From Acanthamoeba sp. SK_2022b (taxonomy: Eukaryota > Discosea > Longamoebia > Acanthamoebidae), in NCBI GenBank assembly GCA_027943245.1, contig JANDJZ010001761.1, positions 1 through 38,649 of the forward strand: a stretch of 38,649 nucleotides of DNA. Direction: 5' to 3'. How positions within the stretch are numbered: position 1 is the stretch's first letter; each line of letters starts with the position of its first letter. Below, in pieces: positions 8,152 to 17,015 of this stretch. The notes below the pieces were generated by a model. That model was not told the origin of the DNA. It saw nothing but the letters and a program-made list of their open reading frames with translations, and made no database searches. The translations under genes were made by a program, and so were the position numbers.

Positions 8152-8742
8152 TTATCGGGTGTTGCGCAGATCTTCCCTCTGCCAACGGCGTTTGATAAAC
8201 ACGCGCCGACGCGTGCGAAAGTAAGCGACATAGAGAGAGAACGCCGCCCGGTTGCTGAATAATGCACCGCCAACCACGCCCCCCAGCAGCATGGCGACGG
8301 TGGCGATGCCGGTCATCCCCGACGCCCACGCCGCCGCGGCGCCAAGGCAAAACAGGCCGAGCATGCCAAGGTAATATTGCAACAATACCACCCCGCTGTT
8401 TTTACCCTGCACCAGTTGGAACAGGATCAACGTCATCCACACCGTCACGATCGCGCCGCTGCCCATGAGAACGGCGGCGGAAGTCTTGCCGCTCCAGGCG
8501 GCCGCCACGTCCGTGGCCAGGCCCATCACGCCCGCCAGCCCCAACGTCAGGCATACCATCAGCAACATGACATTGCCGACGCCCGGCGGCGACAGCCGCT
8601 GGCCCGGCGTCAGGAAATGCTGCTCGAGCTGTGCATCCACGCCGGCGAACAGTGCGCGATCGCGCGCCGCGATTTGGCGTTCCATCTCCCGGCCCTGCGT
8701 CAATAAGCGGGCCAGCCGGCCGGGTAAACGCACCGGGCTCAC
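8152..8742 (-). CDS. Predicted four-helix inner-membrane protein of unknown function
   Basis: About 196 residues: a polar N-terminal region, four predicted membrane helices near residues 56-76, 88-111, 117-138 and 141-162, and a strongly basic C-terminal tail (FRTRRRVFIKRRW), which the positive-inside rule places in the cytoplasm. I do not recognise the family. The start is taken as the GTG at 8742, which overlaps the ilvA stop codon as GTGA, an arrangement that suggests translational coupling. An ATG at 8685 would give a shorter protein, and an upstream start within ilvA is possible but less likely. The gene lies between ilvA and the DUF2461 gene and is absent at this place in E. coli. Confidence 0.7.
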   Translation of the reverse strand: MSPVRLPGRLARLLTQGREMERQIAARDRALFAGVDAQLEQHFLTPGQRLSPPGVGNVMLLMVCLTLGLAGVMGLATDVAAAWSGKTSAAVLMGSGAIVTVWMTLILFQLVQGKNSGVVLLQYYLGMLGLFCLGAAAAWASGMTGIATVAMLLGGVVGGALFSNRAAFSLYVAYFRTRRRVFIKRRWQREDLRNTR

Positions 8743-10283
8743 CCCTGCAAAAAGAAGCGGAACGCCGGGTTGTCGGTTTCGTCGTGGCAATCGTAGCCCA
8801 GCGCCTGCAGGTGCCGCTCGAATTCCGGCTCGGTTTGCGCCAGTTCGAAGGCCGCCAGCACCCGGCCGAAGTCGGTGCCGTGGCTGCGATAGTGGAACAG
8901 CGAAATGTTCCAGTGCGTGCCCAGCGTCTGCAGGAATTTCAGCAGCGCGCCCGGCGACTCCGGAAACTCAAAGCTGTACAGCCGTTCGCGCAGCGGCTTC
9001 GACGGACGCCCGCCCACCATGTAGCGCACGTGTAGTTTGGCCATCTCGTCGTCCGACAGATCCACCACCTGATAACCGTCGGCATTGAGCTCGTCGATGA
9101 TTTCCCGCCGTTCGGCGTGCCCGCGCGTCAGACGCACGCCGACAAAAATACAGGCGTTGTCGGCATCGGCGTAGCGATAGTTGAATTCGGTCACCGAGCG
9201 GCCGCCCAACAGTTGGCAGAACTTGAGGAAGCTGCCCTGCTGTTCCGGAATGGTCACCGCCAACAGCGCTTCACGCTGTTCGCCCAGTTCGCAACGCTCG
9301 GAAACGTAGCGCAGCCCGTGGAAGTTGAGGTTGGCGCCGGACAACACGTGCGCCAGACGCTCGCCCTGAATGTTGTGCTGCTGGACGTACTTTTTCAGCC
9401 CCGCCAGCGCCAGCGCGCCGGAAGGTTCGGCAATGGCGCGCACGTCCTCGAACAGATCTTTGACCGCTGCGCAGATGGCATCGCTGTCTACGGTGATCAC
9501 GTCGTCCAGATATTCACGGCACAGGCGGAAGGTTTCGTCGCCGATACGCTTCACCGCCACGCCTTCGGCGAACAGCCCGACGCGCGCCAGATCCACCGGA
9601 TGGCCGGCATCCAGCGCAGCGCGCAGGCAGGCGGAGTCTTCCGCTTCGACGCCGATCACCTTGATCTGCGGCATCAGCTGCTTGATCAGCACCGCCACCC
9701 CGGCGGCCAGGCCGCCGCCGCCGACCGGCACGAAAACCCGATCCAGATGCGCGTCTTGCTGCAGCAGCTCCATCGCCAGCGTGCCCTGCCCGGCGATCAC
9801 CGTCGGATGATCGAACGGCGGCACGAAGGTCATGCCCTGCTGCTGGGAAAGCTCGATCGCCTTCGCTTTGGCCTCGTCGAAATTGGCGCCGTGCAGCAGC
9901 ACTTCACCGCCGAAACCGCGCACCGCATCCACTTTGATGTCCGCAGTGGACACCGGCATCACGATCAGCGTTTTGATGCCCAGCCGTTTACCGGAGAAGG
10001 CGACGCCCTGCGCGTGGTTGCCGGCCGAAGCCGTCACGACGCCGCGCGCCTTCTGCTCTTCGTCCAGCCCGGCGATCATCGCATAGGCCCCGCGCAGCTT
10101 GAAGCTGTGCACCGGCTGGCGATCTTCGCGCTTCACCAAAATGGTGTTGCCGAGGCGCGAAGAAATTTTGCTCATGGCCTGCAACGGGGTGACCTGCGCC
10201 ACCTCGTAGACCGGCGAGCGCAGTACCGCTCGCAGATATTCCGCGCCGCAGGGGGCGCTGGGTAGGGGTTGAGAGACCGCCAT
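8739..10283 (-). CDS. ilvA: Threonine dehydratase, biosynthetic
   Basis: A 514-residue PLP enzyme (E. coli IlvA is 514) that deaminates threonine to 2-ketobutyrate, the first committed step to isoleucine, in the cytoplasm. The cofactor lysine is K62 in HSFKLRGAY, and the glycine-rich phosphate-binding loop VPVGGGGLAAG is intact. The C-terminal third holds two ACT-like regulatory modules, beginning LLAVTIPEQQGSF and LYSFEFPESPGAL, which in the family bind isoleucine (feedback inhibitor) and valine. It follows ilvD by 5 bp on the minus strand as the last classical gene of ilvLGMEDA, and its stop overlaps the next start. Confidence 0.98.
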   Translation of the reverse strand: MAVSQPLPSAPCGAEYLRAVLRSPVYEVAQVTPLQAMSKISSRLGNTILVKREDRQPVHSFKLRGAYAMIAGLDEEQKARGVVTASAGNHAQGVAFSGKRLGIKTLIVMPVSTADIKVDAVRGFGGEVLLHGANFDEAKAKAIELSQQQGMTFVPPFDHPTVIAGQGTLAMELLQQDAHLDRVFVPVGGGGLAAGVAVLIKQLMPQIKVIGVEAEDSACLRAALDAGHPVDLARVGLFAEGVAVKRIGDETFRLCREYLDDVITVDSDAICAAVKDLFEDVRAIAEPSGALALAGLKKYVQQHNIQGERLAHVLSGANLNFHGLRYVSERCELGEQREALLAVTIPEQQGSFLKFCQLLGGRSVTEFNYRYADADNACIFVGVRLTRGHAERREIIDELNADGYQVVDLSDDEMAKLHVRYMVGGRPSKPLRERLYSFEFPESPGALLKFLQTLGTHWNISLFHYRSHGTDFGRVLAAFELAQTEPEFERHLQALGYDCHDETDNPAFRFFLQG

Positions 10284-10288
10284 GCTGC

Positions 10289-12139
10289 TTATCCCCCCAG
10301 TTTGCTCTTGTCGCGCACCGCGCCTTTGTCGGCGCTGGTGGCCAACGAGGCGTAGGCGCGCAGCGCGAAGGATACCTGACGCTCACGGTTTTTCGGCGTC
10401 CAGGCCGCGTCGCCGCGCGCCAGTTCCGCTTCATGCCGCGCCGCCAGCTCCTGCTCGCTGACGTCCAGCTGGATGCCGCGATGAGGAATGTCGATCGCGA
10501 TCATGTCGCCGTCCTGCACCAGGGCGATCAGGCCGCCGTTGGCCGCCTCCGGCGAGGCGTGGCCGATGGACAGCCCCGAGGTGCCGCCGGAGAAACGCCC
10601 GTCGGTAATCAGCGCGCACGCCTTGCCCAGCCCCATCGATTTCAGATACGTGGTTGGGTAAAGCATTTCCTGCATGCCCGGCCCGCCTTTCGGCCCTTCG
10701 TAACGGATAACGACCACGTCGCCCGCCACCACTTTGCCGCCGAGGATCGCTTCTACCGCATCATCCTGGCTTTCATACACTTTGGCCGGGCCGCGGAAGG
10801 TGAGGATTTCCTTGTCTACGCCGGCGGTTTTGACGATGCAGCCGTTTTTCGCCAGGTTACCGTACAGCACCGCCAAACCGCCGTCCTGACTGTAGGCGTG
10901 TTCACGGGTGCGGATGCAGCCCTCCTTGCGGTCGGTGTCCAGCGAATCCCAGCGGCAGTCCTGCGAGAATGCCTGCGTGGTGCGGATACCGGCCGGCCCG
11001 GCGGAGTACATTTTCTTGACGCTTTCGTCGCGGGTCAGCATTACGTCGTAGGCTTCCAGCGTCTGCGGCAGGGTCAGCCCCAGCACGTTGTTCACCTCGC
11101 GGTTCAGCAAGCCGGCGCGATCCAGCTCGCCGAGGATACCGATTACGCCGCCGGCGCGGTGCACGTCTTCCATATGGTATTTCTGCGTGCTCGGCGCCAC
11201 CTTGCACAGATGTGGCACTTTGCGCGACAGGCGATCGATGTCTTCCATGGTGAAGTCCACCTCGCCTTCCTGCGCCGAAGCCAGCAGGTGCAGCACGGTG
11301 TTGGTCGAGCCACCCATGGCGATGTCCAGCGTCATGGCGTTCTCAAACGCCGCCTTGTTGGCGATATTGCGCGGCAGCGCGCTCTCGTCGTCCTGCTCGT
11401 AATAGCGTTTGGTCAGCTCGACGATGCGCTTGCCGGCGTTGAGGAACAGCGCTTTGCGATCGGCGTGGGTGGCCAGCAGCGAGCCGTTGCCCGGCTGCGA
11501 CAGGCCCAGCGCTTCGGTCAGGCAGTTCATCGAGTTAGCGGTGAACATGCCGGAGCAGGAACCGCAGGTCGGGCAGGCGGAACGCTCGATCTGCTCGCTG
11601 TCGGCGTCGCTGACGTTCGGGTTAGCGCCCTGGATCATCGCATCCACCAGATCCAGCTTGATGATCTGGTTGGAGAGTTTGGTCTTGCCGGCTTCCATCG
11701 GGCCGCCGGAGACGAAGATCACCGGGATATTCAGGCGCAACGCCGCCATCAGCATGCCCGGGGTGATCTTGTCGCAGTTGGAGATGCACACCATCGCGTC
11801 GGCGCAGTGGGCGTTCACCATGTATTCGACCGAGTCGGCGATCAGCTCGCGCGACGGCAGGGAATAGAGCATGCCGCCGTGGCCCATGGCGATGCCGTCA
11901 TCCACCGCGATGGTGTTGAACTCTTTGGCCACGCCGCCAGAAGCTTCGATCTGCTCGGCGACCAGTTTGCCCAGATCGCGCAGATGCACGTGGCCCGGCA
12001 CGAACTGGGTAAAGGAGTTGACCACGGCGATGATCGGCTTGCCGAAATCGGCGTCGGTCATCCCGGTCGCGCGCCACAATGCGCGGGCACCCGCCATATT
12101 GCGGCCGTGGGTGGTGGTGGCGGAACGGTACTTAGGCAT
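10289..12139 (-). CDS. ilvD: Dihydroxy-acid dehydratase
   Basis: A 616-residue iron-sulfur enzyme, the same length as E. coli IlvD, that dehydrates 2,3-dihydroxy-isovalerate and 2,3-dihydroxy-3-methylvalerate to the keto acids of valine and isoleucine. The cluster-ligand regions are [11 protein letters not shown] (C118, C122) and [11 protein letters not shown] (with C195). The C-terminal [15 protein letters not shown] motif contributes to the active site. It lies between ilvE and ilvA in the operon, with a 76-bp gap to ilvE that carries a hairpin and 5 bp to ilvA. Confidence 0.98.
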   Translation of the reverse strand: MPKYRSATTTHGRNMAGARALWRATGMTDADFGKPIIAVVNSFTQFVPGHVHLRDLGKLVAEQIEASGGVAKEFNTIAVDDGIAMGHGGMLYSLPSRELIADSVEYMVNAHCADAMVCISNCDKITPGMLMAALRLNIPVIFVSGGPMEAGKTKLSNQIIKLDLVDAMIQGANPNVSDADSEQIERSACPTCGSCSGMFTANSMNCLTEALGLSQPGNGSLLATHADRKALFLNAGKRIVELTKRYYEQDDESALPRNIANKAAFENAMTLDIAMGGSTNTVLHLLASAQEGEVDFTMEDIDRLSRKVPHLCKVAPSTQKYHMEDVHRAGGVIGILGELDRAGLLNREVNNVLGLTLPQTLEAYDVMLTRDESVKKMYSAGPAGIRTTQAFSQDCRWDSLDTDRKEGCIRTREHAYSQDGGLAVLYGNLAKNGCIVKTAGVDKEILTFRGPAKVYESQDDAVEAILGGKVVAGDVVVIRYEGPKGGPGMQEMLYPTTYLKSMGLGKACALITDGRFSGGTSGLSIGHASPEAANGGLIALVQDGDMIAIDIPHRGIQLDVSEQELAARHEAELARGDAAWTPKNRERQVSFALRAYASLATSADKGAVRDKSKLGG

Positions 12140-12167
12140 GCTCTTTTCACTCCAAATGTATTTATGA

Positions 12168-12189
12168 CAGGCGGCGAACGAACCGCCTG
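12168..12189 (-). other. Intercistronic hairpin between ilvE and ilvD
   Basis: Arms CAGGCGG (12168-12174) and CCGCCTG (12183-12189) with an eight-base loop, inside the operon. It lacks a U-tract, so mRNA processing or stability is more likely than termination. Confidence 0.4.
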
Positions 12190-12215
12190 GATATTCTTAT
12201 CTGTCTGTCTTGTCG

Positions 12216-13142
12216 TTACGGATTTACCGGATCCAGCCAGCCGTATTTGTCTTCTGTCTTGCCGCTGAACAGGCCGAAGAACGCCTGTTGGATCTGTTTG
12301 GTCACCGGGCCGCATTTGCCGATGCCGACCTGAATGCCGTCCACGCTGCGTACCGGCGTGATTTCCGCCGCGGTGCCGGACATGAACACTTCGTCGGCCA
12401 GGTACAGCGATTCGCGCGACAGCACCTGCTCACGCACTTCGAAGCCCATGTCTTTCGCCAGCTTGATGATCGCGTCGCGGGTGATGCCCGGCAGCGCCGA
12501 AGAGGTGAACGGCGGGGTGTAAATCACACCGTCTTTCACTTCAAACAGGTTCTCGCCCGCCCCTTCGGAAATGTAGCCGTGCACGTCGAGCGCGATGCCT
12601 TCCTGATAGCCGTGGCGACGCGCTTCGCTGCCCACCAGCAGGGAGGAAAGATAGTTACCGCCGGCCTTGGCCGCAGTGGGGATCGTGTTTGGTGCGACGC
12701 GGTGCCAGGAGGAGACCATCGCATCGATGCCTTGATCCAGCGCTTCTTCACCCAGATAAGCGCCCCAAGGAAACGCCGCGATAATCACGTCCGTTTTGTA
12801 ACCGGCCGGCGGGTTGACGCCCATGCCGACATCGCCGACGAACACCAGCGGGCGGATGTACGCGCTGACCAGGTTGTTCTTGCGCAGCGTGGCACGGCAG
12901 GCTTCCATCAGCTCGTCGACGCTTTGCGAAACCGGCATGCGGTAGATTTTCGCCGAGTCGTGCAGGCGCTGCATATGTTCGCGATGACGGAACACCACCG
13001 GCCCCAAGTGCGAGTCGTAGCAGCGCACGCCTTCAAATACCGACGTGCCGTAATGCAGCGCGTGCGACATCACGTGCACTTTGGCCTCGGCCCAGGGAAC
13101 CATCTCACCATTGAACCAAATGTAATCGGCTTTCTTTGTCAT
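12216..13142 (-). CDS. ilvE: Branched-chain amino acid aminotransferase
   Basis: A 308-residue fold-type IV PLP aminotransferase that carries out the last step of valine, leucine and isoleucine synthesis, using glutamate as amino donor. K159 in the AAKAGGNYLSSLL motif is the Schiff-base lysine, the same number as in E. coli. The ALHYGTSVFEG start, IRPLVF, EGIALDVHGYISEGAGENLF and SGTAAEITPV stretches are all family signatures. The gene begins 23 bp after ilvM and is the third structural gene of the operon. Confidence 0.98.
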   Translation of the reverse strand: MTKKADYIWFNGEMVPWAEAKVHVMSHALHYGTSVFEGVRCYDSHLGPVVFRHREHMQRLHDSAKIYRMPVSQSVDELMEACRATLRKNNLVSAYIRPLVFVGDVGMGVNPPAGYKTDVIIAAFPWGAYLGEEALDQGIDAMVSSWHRVAPNTIPTAAKAGGNYLSSLLVGSEARRHGYQEGIALDVHGYISEGAGENLFEVKDGVIYTPPFTSSALPGITRDAIIKLAKDMGFEVREQVLSRESLYLADEVFMSGTAAEITPVRSVDGIQVGIGKCGPVTKQIQQAFFGLFSGKTEDKYGWLDPVNP

Positions 13143-13165
13143 TGTTATTTATCCTTCTCGGCGCC

Positions 13166-13423
13166 TCAGGCGCGTATTTGTTGTGATGTTGGCTGCTGGA
13201 TCTCGACGCAGGAGACGTCCAGCAGTTTGCTTAACTGAGATGACAACAGGGCGACCGGACGCGGGCTGGCAACGGTCAATTCGATATTGATGCTGTCGGC
13301 GTTGGCCGGAGAAACCATATTCATAGCACAAACCTGAAAGCCGCGATGACGCACGACCCGCAATACGCGCTCTAACATTTCGGGGCGAAAACGCGCCTGG
13401 ATAGAGAGTTGATGCTGCATCAT
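13166..13423 (-). CDS. ilvM: Acetolactate synthase II small subunit
   Basis: An 85-residue ACT-domain regulatory subunit of acetohydroxy-acid synthase II (E. coli IlvM is 87). It closely follows the family pattern with [13 protein letters not shown] and [12 protein letters not shown]. Isozyme II is the valine-resistant one, so the short subunit mainly stabilises and activates the large subunit. The ATG at 13423 overlaps the ilvG stop codon as ATGA, and GGAGG inside the ilvG tail serves as ribosome binding site, so translation is probably coupled and the two subunits made in balance. Confidence 0.97.
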   Translation of the reverse strand: MMQHQLSIQARFRPEMLERVLRVVRHRGFQVCAMNMVSPANADSINIELTVASPRPVALLSSQLSKLLDVSCVEIQQPTSQQIRA

Positions 13424-15066
13424 GATATTTCCTCCAACATGGTTTCGTTGCCGGCGCCCGGCGGCACCAGCGGCCAGACGTTTTCGAGTTCGTCGATAGA
13501 GACCTGCAGCAGATAAGGGCCTTCGGTGTTGAACAGCGCCTCGAGCGCGCCTTCCACCTGATCCTTGCGGCTGATGCGCTGGCCGGGAATGCCGAAGGCG
13601 GCGGCCAGCATCAGGAAGTCGGGGTTATCGGACAGGTTGGTTTCGCTGTAGCGGCCGTCGAAGAACAGCTGCTGCCACTGACGCACCATTCCGAGGCGCT
13701 GGTTGTCCAGCAGCACGATCTTGAGCGGCAGCTGTTTGCGCTTGATGGTACCCAGCTCCTGCACGTTCATCATGAAGGAGCCATCGCCCGAGACGCAGAT
13801 CACCGTATCTTGCGGACGCGCGACTTGAGCCCCCACCGCCGCCGGCACGCCGAACCCCATGGTGCCGAGGCCGCTGGAGGTGATGAAATTCTCCGGGCGT
13901 TCGAACGTCATGTGCTGCGCGCTCCACATCTGGTGCTGGCCCACGTCGGTGGTCACTACGCTGTTGGCCGGCTTGCGGGCGGACAGCTGGCGCAAGAACA
14001 ATGGCGCGTAGATCGGCTGGCCGGGGTGATCGTAGCGACAGACGTGCTCGGCTTTCAGCGCCGTCACCTGCTGCTGCCAGGCGGCGATATTCAGCGGGTG
14101 CTGCAACGCCGGCAGCAACGCTTTCAGATCGCCCTGCAGGGCCACATGCGCCTGGCGCAGCTTGCTCATCTCCGCCGGATCGATATCCATGTGGATCACT
14201 TTGGCGTGCGGTGCGAAGGCGTTCAGTTTGCCGGTCACGCGGTCATCGAAACGCGCGCCGACGGCAATCAGCAAATCGCACGCCTGCACCGCCAGGTTGG
14301 CAGCCTTGGTGCCGTGCATGCCCAACATGCCGAGGTACAGCGGATCTTGCGCATCCGGCGCGCCCAGCCCCTTCAGGGTGGCGACGTTCGGCATGCGGGT
14401 CACGGCGATAAATTCACGCAGCGCCGGCACCGCCTGTGCCATACCCACGCCGCCGCCGACGTACAGCATCGGTTTGTGCGCCTGCGCCAGCAGCTCGGCC
14501 GCTTCTGCCAACGCTGCCGCCGGGAACGCCGGCGCCTCGTCGACCGGCATCAGATGCGGGTGCAAGTCGCCCTGCGCCAGCTGGATGTCTTTCGGGATAT
14601 CGATCAGCACCGGGCCAGGGCGGCCGCCTGCGGCGATGGCGAACGCTTCCGCCATGATGCCCGGCAAGGCGTCCAGCGATTCCACCAGGAAGCTGTGCTT
14701 GGTGCAGGCCAGAGACAGGCCGAGAACATCGATCTCCTGAAAGGCATCGGTGCCGATCAGCGCGGAACCCACCTGACCGGTGATGGCGACAACGGGAACG
14801 GAATCGAGCAGCGCATCAGCCAGGCCAGTGATCAGGTTGGTGGCGCCAGGGCCGGAAGTGGCGATGCAAACGCCGACTTTGCCAGTGGCGCGGGCGTAGC
14901 CGATGGCGGCCATCGCGGCGCCCTGTTCATGGCGACACAGCAGGTGTTCCACACCGCCGTCGTACAGCGCATCGTACACCGGCATGATTGCCCCACCCGG
15001 ATAGCCGAATACGGTATCCACACCCTGCGCACGCAACGCTTGAACTACCCACTGAGCGCCATTCAT
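13420..15066 (-). CDS. ilvG: Acetolactate synthase II large subunit, intact
   Basis: A 548-residue thiamine-diphosphate enzyme that condenses pyruvate with pyruvate or 2-ketobutyrate. The cofactor-activating glutamate is E47 in [11 protein letters not shown], and the C-terminal [14 protein letters not shown] stretch with the downstream Asn is the thiamine-diphosphate/magnesium motif. Unlike E. coli K-12, where ilvG is broken by a frameshift and valine becomes toxic, this reading frame is complete, so the strain should make functional isozyme II. The start ATG at 15066 has GGGGA upstream. The gene lies about 86 bp after the attenuator and overlaps ilvM by four bases. Confidence 0.98.
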   Translation of the reverse strand: MNGAQWVVQALRAQGVDTVFGYPGGAIMPVYDALYDGGVEHLLCRHEQGAAMAAIGYARATGKVGVCIATSGPGATNLITGLADALLDSVPVVAITGQVGSALIGTDAFQEIDVLGLSLACTKHSFLVESLDALPGIMAEAFAIAAGGRPGPVLIDIPKDIQLAQGDLHPHLMPVDEAPAFPAAALAEAAELLAQAHKPMLYVGGGVGMAQAVPALREFIAVTRMPNVATLKGLGAPDAQDPLYLGMLGMHGTKAANLAVQACDLLIAVGARFDDRVTGKLNAFAPHAKVIHMDIDPAEMSKLRQAHVALQGDLKALLPALQHPLNIAAWQQQVTALKAEHVCRYDHPGQPIYAPLFLRQLSARKPANSVVTTDVGQHQMWSAQHMTFERPENFITSSGLGTMGFGVPAAVGAQVARPQDTVICVSGDGSFMMNVQELGTIKRKQLPLKIVLLDNQRLGMVRQWQQLFFDGRYSETNLSDNPDFLMLAAAFGIPGQRISRKDQVEGALEALFNTEGPYLLQVSIDELENVWPLVPPGAGNETMLEEIS

Positions 15067-15151
15067 AGTTATTTCCCCGCCTTACTTCGACAACTGCAGG
15101 ATTTTGTTCTGTTTTTCATGCTCTGCCCCTTGCTCCACTTTTCTCTTGCCA

Positions 15152-15185
15152 ATAAAAAACCCCCGGACCTGACGGTGCGGGGGTT
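15152..15185 (-). terminator. ilv operon attenuator
   Basis: On the minus strand AACCCCCG with an extra three paired bases forms a stem with CGGGGGTT over a TGAC loop (arms 15178-15185 and 15158-15165), followed by TTTTTTAT. It lies 24 bp after the ilvL stop codon, the classic position for termination unless ribosome stalling in the leader forms the antiterminator. Confidence 0.92.
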
Positions 15186-15208
15186 CTCTTGCGATTCCGG
15201 CTTGTTTG

Positions 15209-15307
15209 CTAAGCCTTTCTTCGTCCAAGTGCAGCCCCGCACGGTGGGATAATAATCACCACCACGCTAATCACGACTAGGCTAATCACTTGGGCAAAGG
15301 CTTTCAT
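15209..15307 (-). CDS. ilvL: ilv operon leader peptide
   Basis: A 32-residue leader peptide too short for normal gene calling. It starts MKAFAQVISLVVISVVVIII and ends with PPCGAALGRRKA; the part from VISLVV to GAALGR is the same as in E. coli IlvL. It contains runs of regulatory codons: six Val, five Ile and one Leu (the rare CTA) between residues 7 and 20. Shortage of any charged branched-chain tRNA stalls ribosomes here and lets RNA polymerase pass the attenuator at 15152-15185. The first residues differ from E. coli (MKAFAQ for MTALLR). Confidence 0.93.
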   Translation of the reverse strand: MKAFAQVISLVVISVVVIIIPPCGAALGRRKA

Positions 15308-15440
15308 AATGGGTTTGTTCACTGTGCTCATTCAGAACTAATGCTTACAGAGGTACCATAGTCGCGCGCGGCATGACAACACTTTTTTTGCGTTATTATT
15401 CGGCGCAATCTGGTCATACCTCACGCAAATCGCCCCTCTT
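15308..15440 (-). promoter_or_regulatory. ilvL promoter region
   Basis: The 133 bp upstream of ilvL should hold the operon promoter. On the minus strand an A-tract of seven precedes TTGTCA (15379-15374), a plausible -35, but no good -10 follows at 16-18 bases; the stretch TATGGTACC near 15360 is the nearest AT-containing candidate. There is no clear terminator for the upstream MFS gene, so some read-through into ilvL is possible. Confidence 0.4.
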
Positions 15441-16673
15441 TCACACGTTGGCGCGCATGTCCGGATTTTTCAACGCGTCGGTGATCGCCTTGCCGCGCGT
15501 ATCCTTGCCAAAGAACACCAACAGGGCGATCGCCACCGCCACCGTACCGGCGACGATCGCCATCGCCAGGCCGTAATTGTGCCCATGATGCTCGGCGATG
15601 GTGGCTTGCAGCGTGGCGTTGACCGAGGCGATCAGGTTACCCAGCTGGTACACGAACCCCGGCAGCACCGCGCGGGTGTTGGCTGGCACCAGTTCGGTCA
15701 GGTAGGTCGGTATCACGCCCCAGGCACCCTGCACCATAAACTGCATCAGGAAAGCGCCGATCCCGAGCATCAGTGAACCGCTGGAAAACGCCCACAGCGG
15801 GATCACCGGCAACGCCAGCAGCGCGGCGATGATGATCGCTTTCTTACGGCCGATCTTTTCCGATAACGAACCGAAGAAAACGCCGCCGATAATGGACGCG
15901 ATATTGTAGCTTATGGCAATGATACTGACGGTTTTAGGGTCGAAACCGTGCTGAACTTTCAAAAATACCGGATACAGATCTTGCGTGCCGTGGGAGAAGA
16001 AATTGAACGCCGCCATCAGCAGCACCAGATAGCAGCACAGCTTCCAGTGGCTCTTCAGCACCGGTAGCAAGGCGGTGCTTTCTTTGCGTTCGCGCGCCGC
16101 CAGCCACACCGGCGACTCCTGCACGCAATAATAAATAAACGGCAGCAGCAGGATCGGCGCTGCGCCGATAACGAACATGCCGCGCCAGCCGACCGTTTCG
16201 AACAGCAGGCCGTAGACCACCGCCGCCAGCAGATAACCGAACGGGTAGCCGGCTTGGAAAATACCCGACATCAGGCCGCGTGAGCGGTCCGGTATGGTTT
16301 CCATCGCCAATGACGACGCCACGCCCCAGATGCCGCCCATCGCCACCCCGTACAACACCCGCAACAGCAAAAAGACCGTCAGCGAGGGCGCAGCGGCGGA
16401 GAGCAGCTCAAATACCGAGAAGAAGACGATATTCAACATCAGGATCGGCTTGCGGCCATATTTTTCCGCCGCGCGCCCGAAGATCAGCGCGCCGATAGGC
16501 CGCACCGCCAGCGTGAGCAGAATCGCCAACGTGACCTGTTCCAGGCCGACGTGAAAGGATTGCGCGATATCGCTGAGTAAGAATACCAGCACGAAAAAAT
16601 CGAAAGCATCGAGCGTCCAGCTTGAAAAGCTGGCGATTGCCGCGTTGCGTTGCAGCGGGGTCCAACCAAACAT
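15441..16673 (-). CDS. MFS transporter, probable carboxylate/sugar-acid:H+ symporter
   Basis: A 410-residue major facilitator with about 12 membrane helices. The loop 2-3 motif appears as GRAAEKYGRKP near residues 66-76 and its repeat as GSLSEKIGRKK in the second half; DAFDFFVLVFLL in helix 1 and the overall pattern resemble the sialate/lactate (SHS, NanT- and Jen1-like) branch, so an organic-acid substrate with proton symport is the best guess. The substrate cannot be read from sequence. It lies between comM (divergent) and the ilv leader (same direction, 133 bp ahead), a place with no gene in E. coli. GGGATA upstream of the ATG at 16673 is a modest ribosome binding site. Confidence 0.82.
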   Translation of the reverse strand: MFGWTPLQRNAAIASFSSWTLDAFDFFVLVFLLSDIAQSFHVGLEQVTLAILLTLAVRPIGALIFGRAAEKYGRKPILMLNIVFFSVFELLSAAAPSLTVFLLLRVLYGVAMGGIWGVASSLAMETIPDRSRGLMSGIFQAGYPFGYLLAAVVYGLLFETVGWRGMFVIGAAPILLLPFIYYCVQESPVWLAARERKESTALLPVLKSHWKLCCYLVLLMAAFNFFSHGTQDLYPVFLKVQHGFDPKTVSIIAISYNIASIIGGVFFGSLSEKIGRKKAIIIAALLALPVIPLWAFSSGSLMLGIGAFLMQFMVQGAWGVIPTYLTELVPANTRAVLPGFVYQLGNLIASVNATLQATIAEHHGHNYGLAMAIVAGTVAVAIALLVFFGKDTRGKAITDALKNPDMRANV

Positions 16674-17015
16674 AGTGTTATCCCTACCGTAGAGTACGAA
16701 GTCAGGAGGCTTAGCGGCTGCCGGGCAGAATGCGGCGGCGGTCGGAGTTTGTTAAAGAAGTGATTTTTCTTTTAATCAATTGTTAAATACACCCATTAAG
16801 CCTATGGTTGCAATGCGTCTGGGCCGCTAATGTGTTGCAGCCTTCGGCGATATTGTTAATGGGTATTGCCGCAGCCTGCGAGACAGATCGCACAACCTCA
16901 TTCGCTGAAATGAAAATCAGCAATTACGCTGCGAACCTCCGGGAAAAATCGCTAATAACGCCGCGCGAAGCCAGAATGAATCGCGCATCATGTTGCCCTC
17001 AGCAAGGAGAGCGAT
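16674..17015. other. Divergent intergenic region between MFS gene and comM (342 bp)
   Basis: No convincing gene. The half near the MFS gene has an AT-rich stretch (about 16750-16800) likely to hold its promoter. The comM half holds the CRP-S-like site at 16877-16892 and possible -10 elements (GAAAAT at 16912-16917, TAATAA at 16953-16958). AGGAG at 17004-17008 is the comM ribosome binding site. Confidence 0.6.
16877..16892. promoter_or_regulatory. CRP-S (Sxy-dependent CRP) type site upstream of comM
   Basis: TGCGA-GACAGA-TCGCA is a perfect 5+6+5 inverted repeat. Ordinary CRP sites read TGTGA-N6-TCACA; the change to TGCGA/TCGCA is the mark of CRP-S sites, which need the competence regulator Sxy. 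The centre is 131 bp from the comM start and about 40 bp from a possible start point after GAAAAT (16912-16917), near the class II activation distance. Confidence 0.6.

Noticed and set aside
10433..12268. Long plus-strand reading frame of 611 codons opposite ilvD
   Set aside because: Antisense shadow with His/Arg/Ala-rich, low-complexity translation, no ribosome binding site and no family likeness.
15360..15379. Full sigma-70 promoter for the ilv operon
   Set aside because: TTGTCA is a fair -35, but no acceptable -10 lies at 16-18 bases, so only the region, not a precise promoter, is reported.
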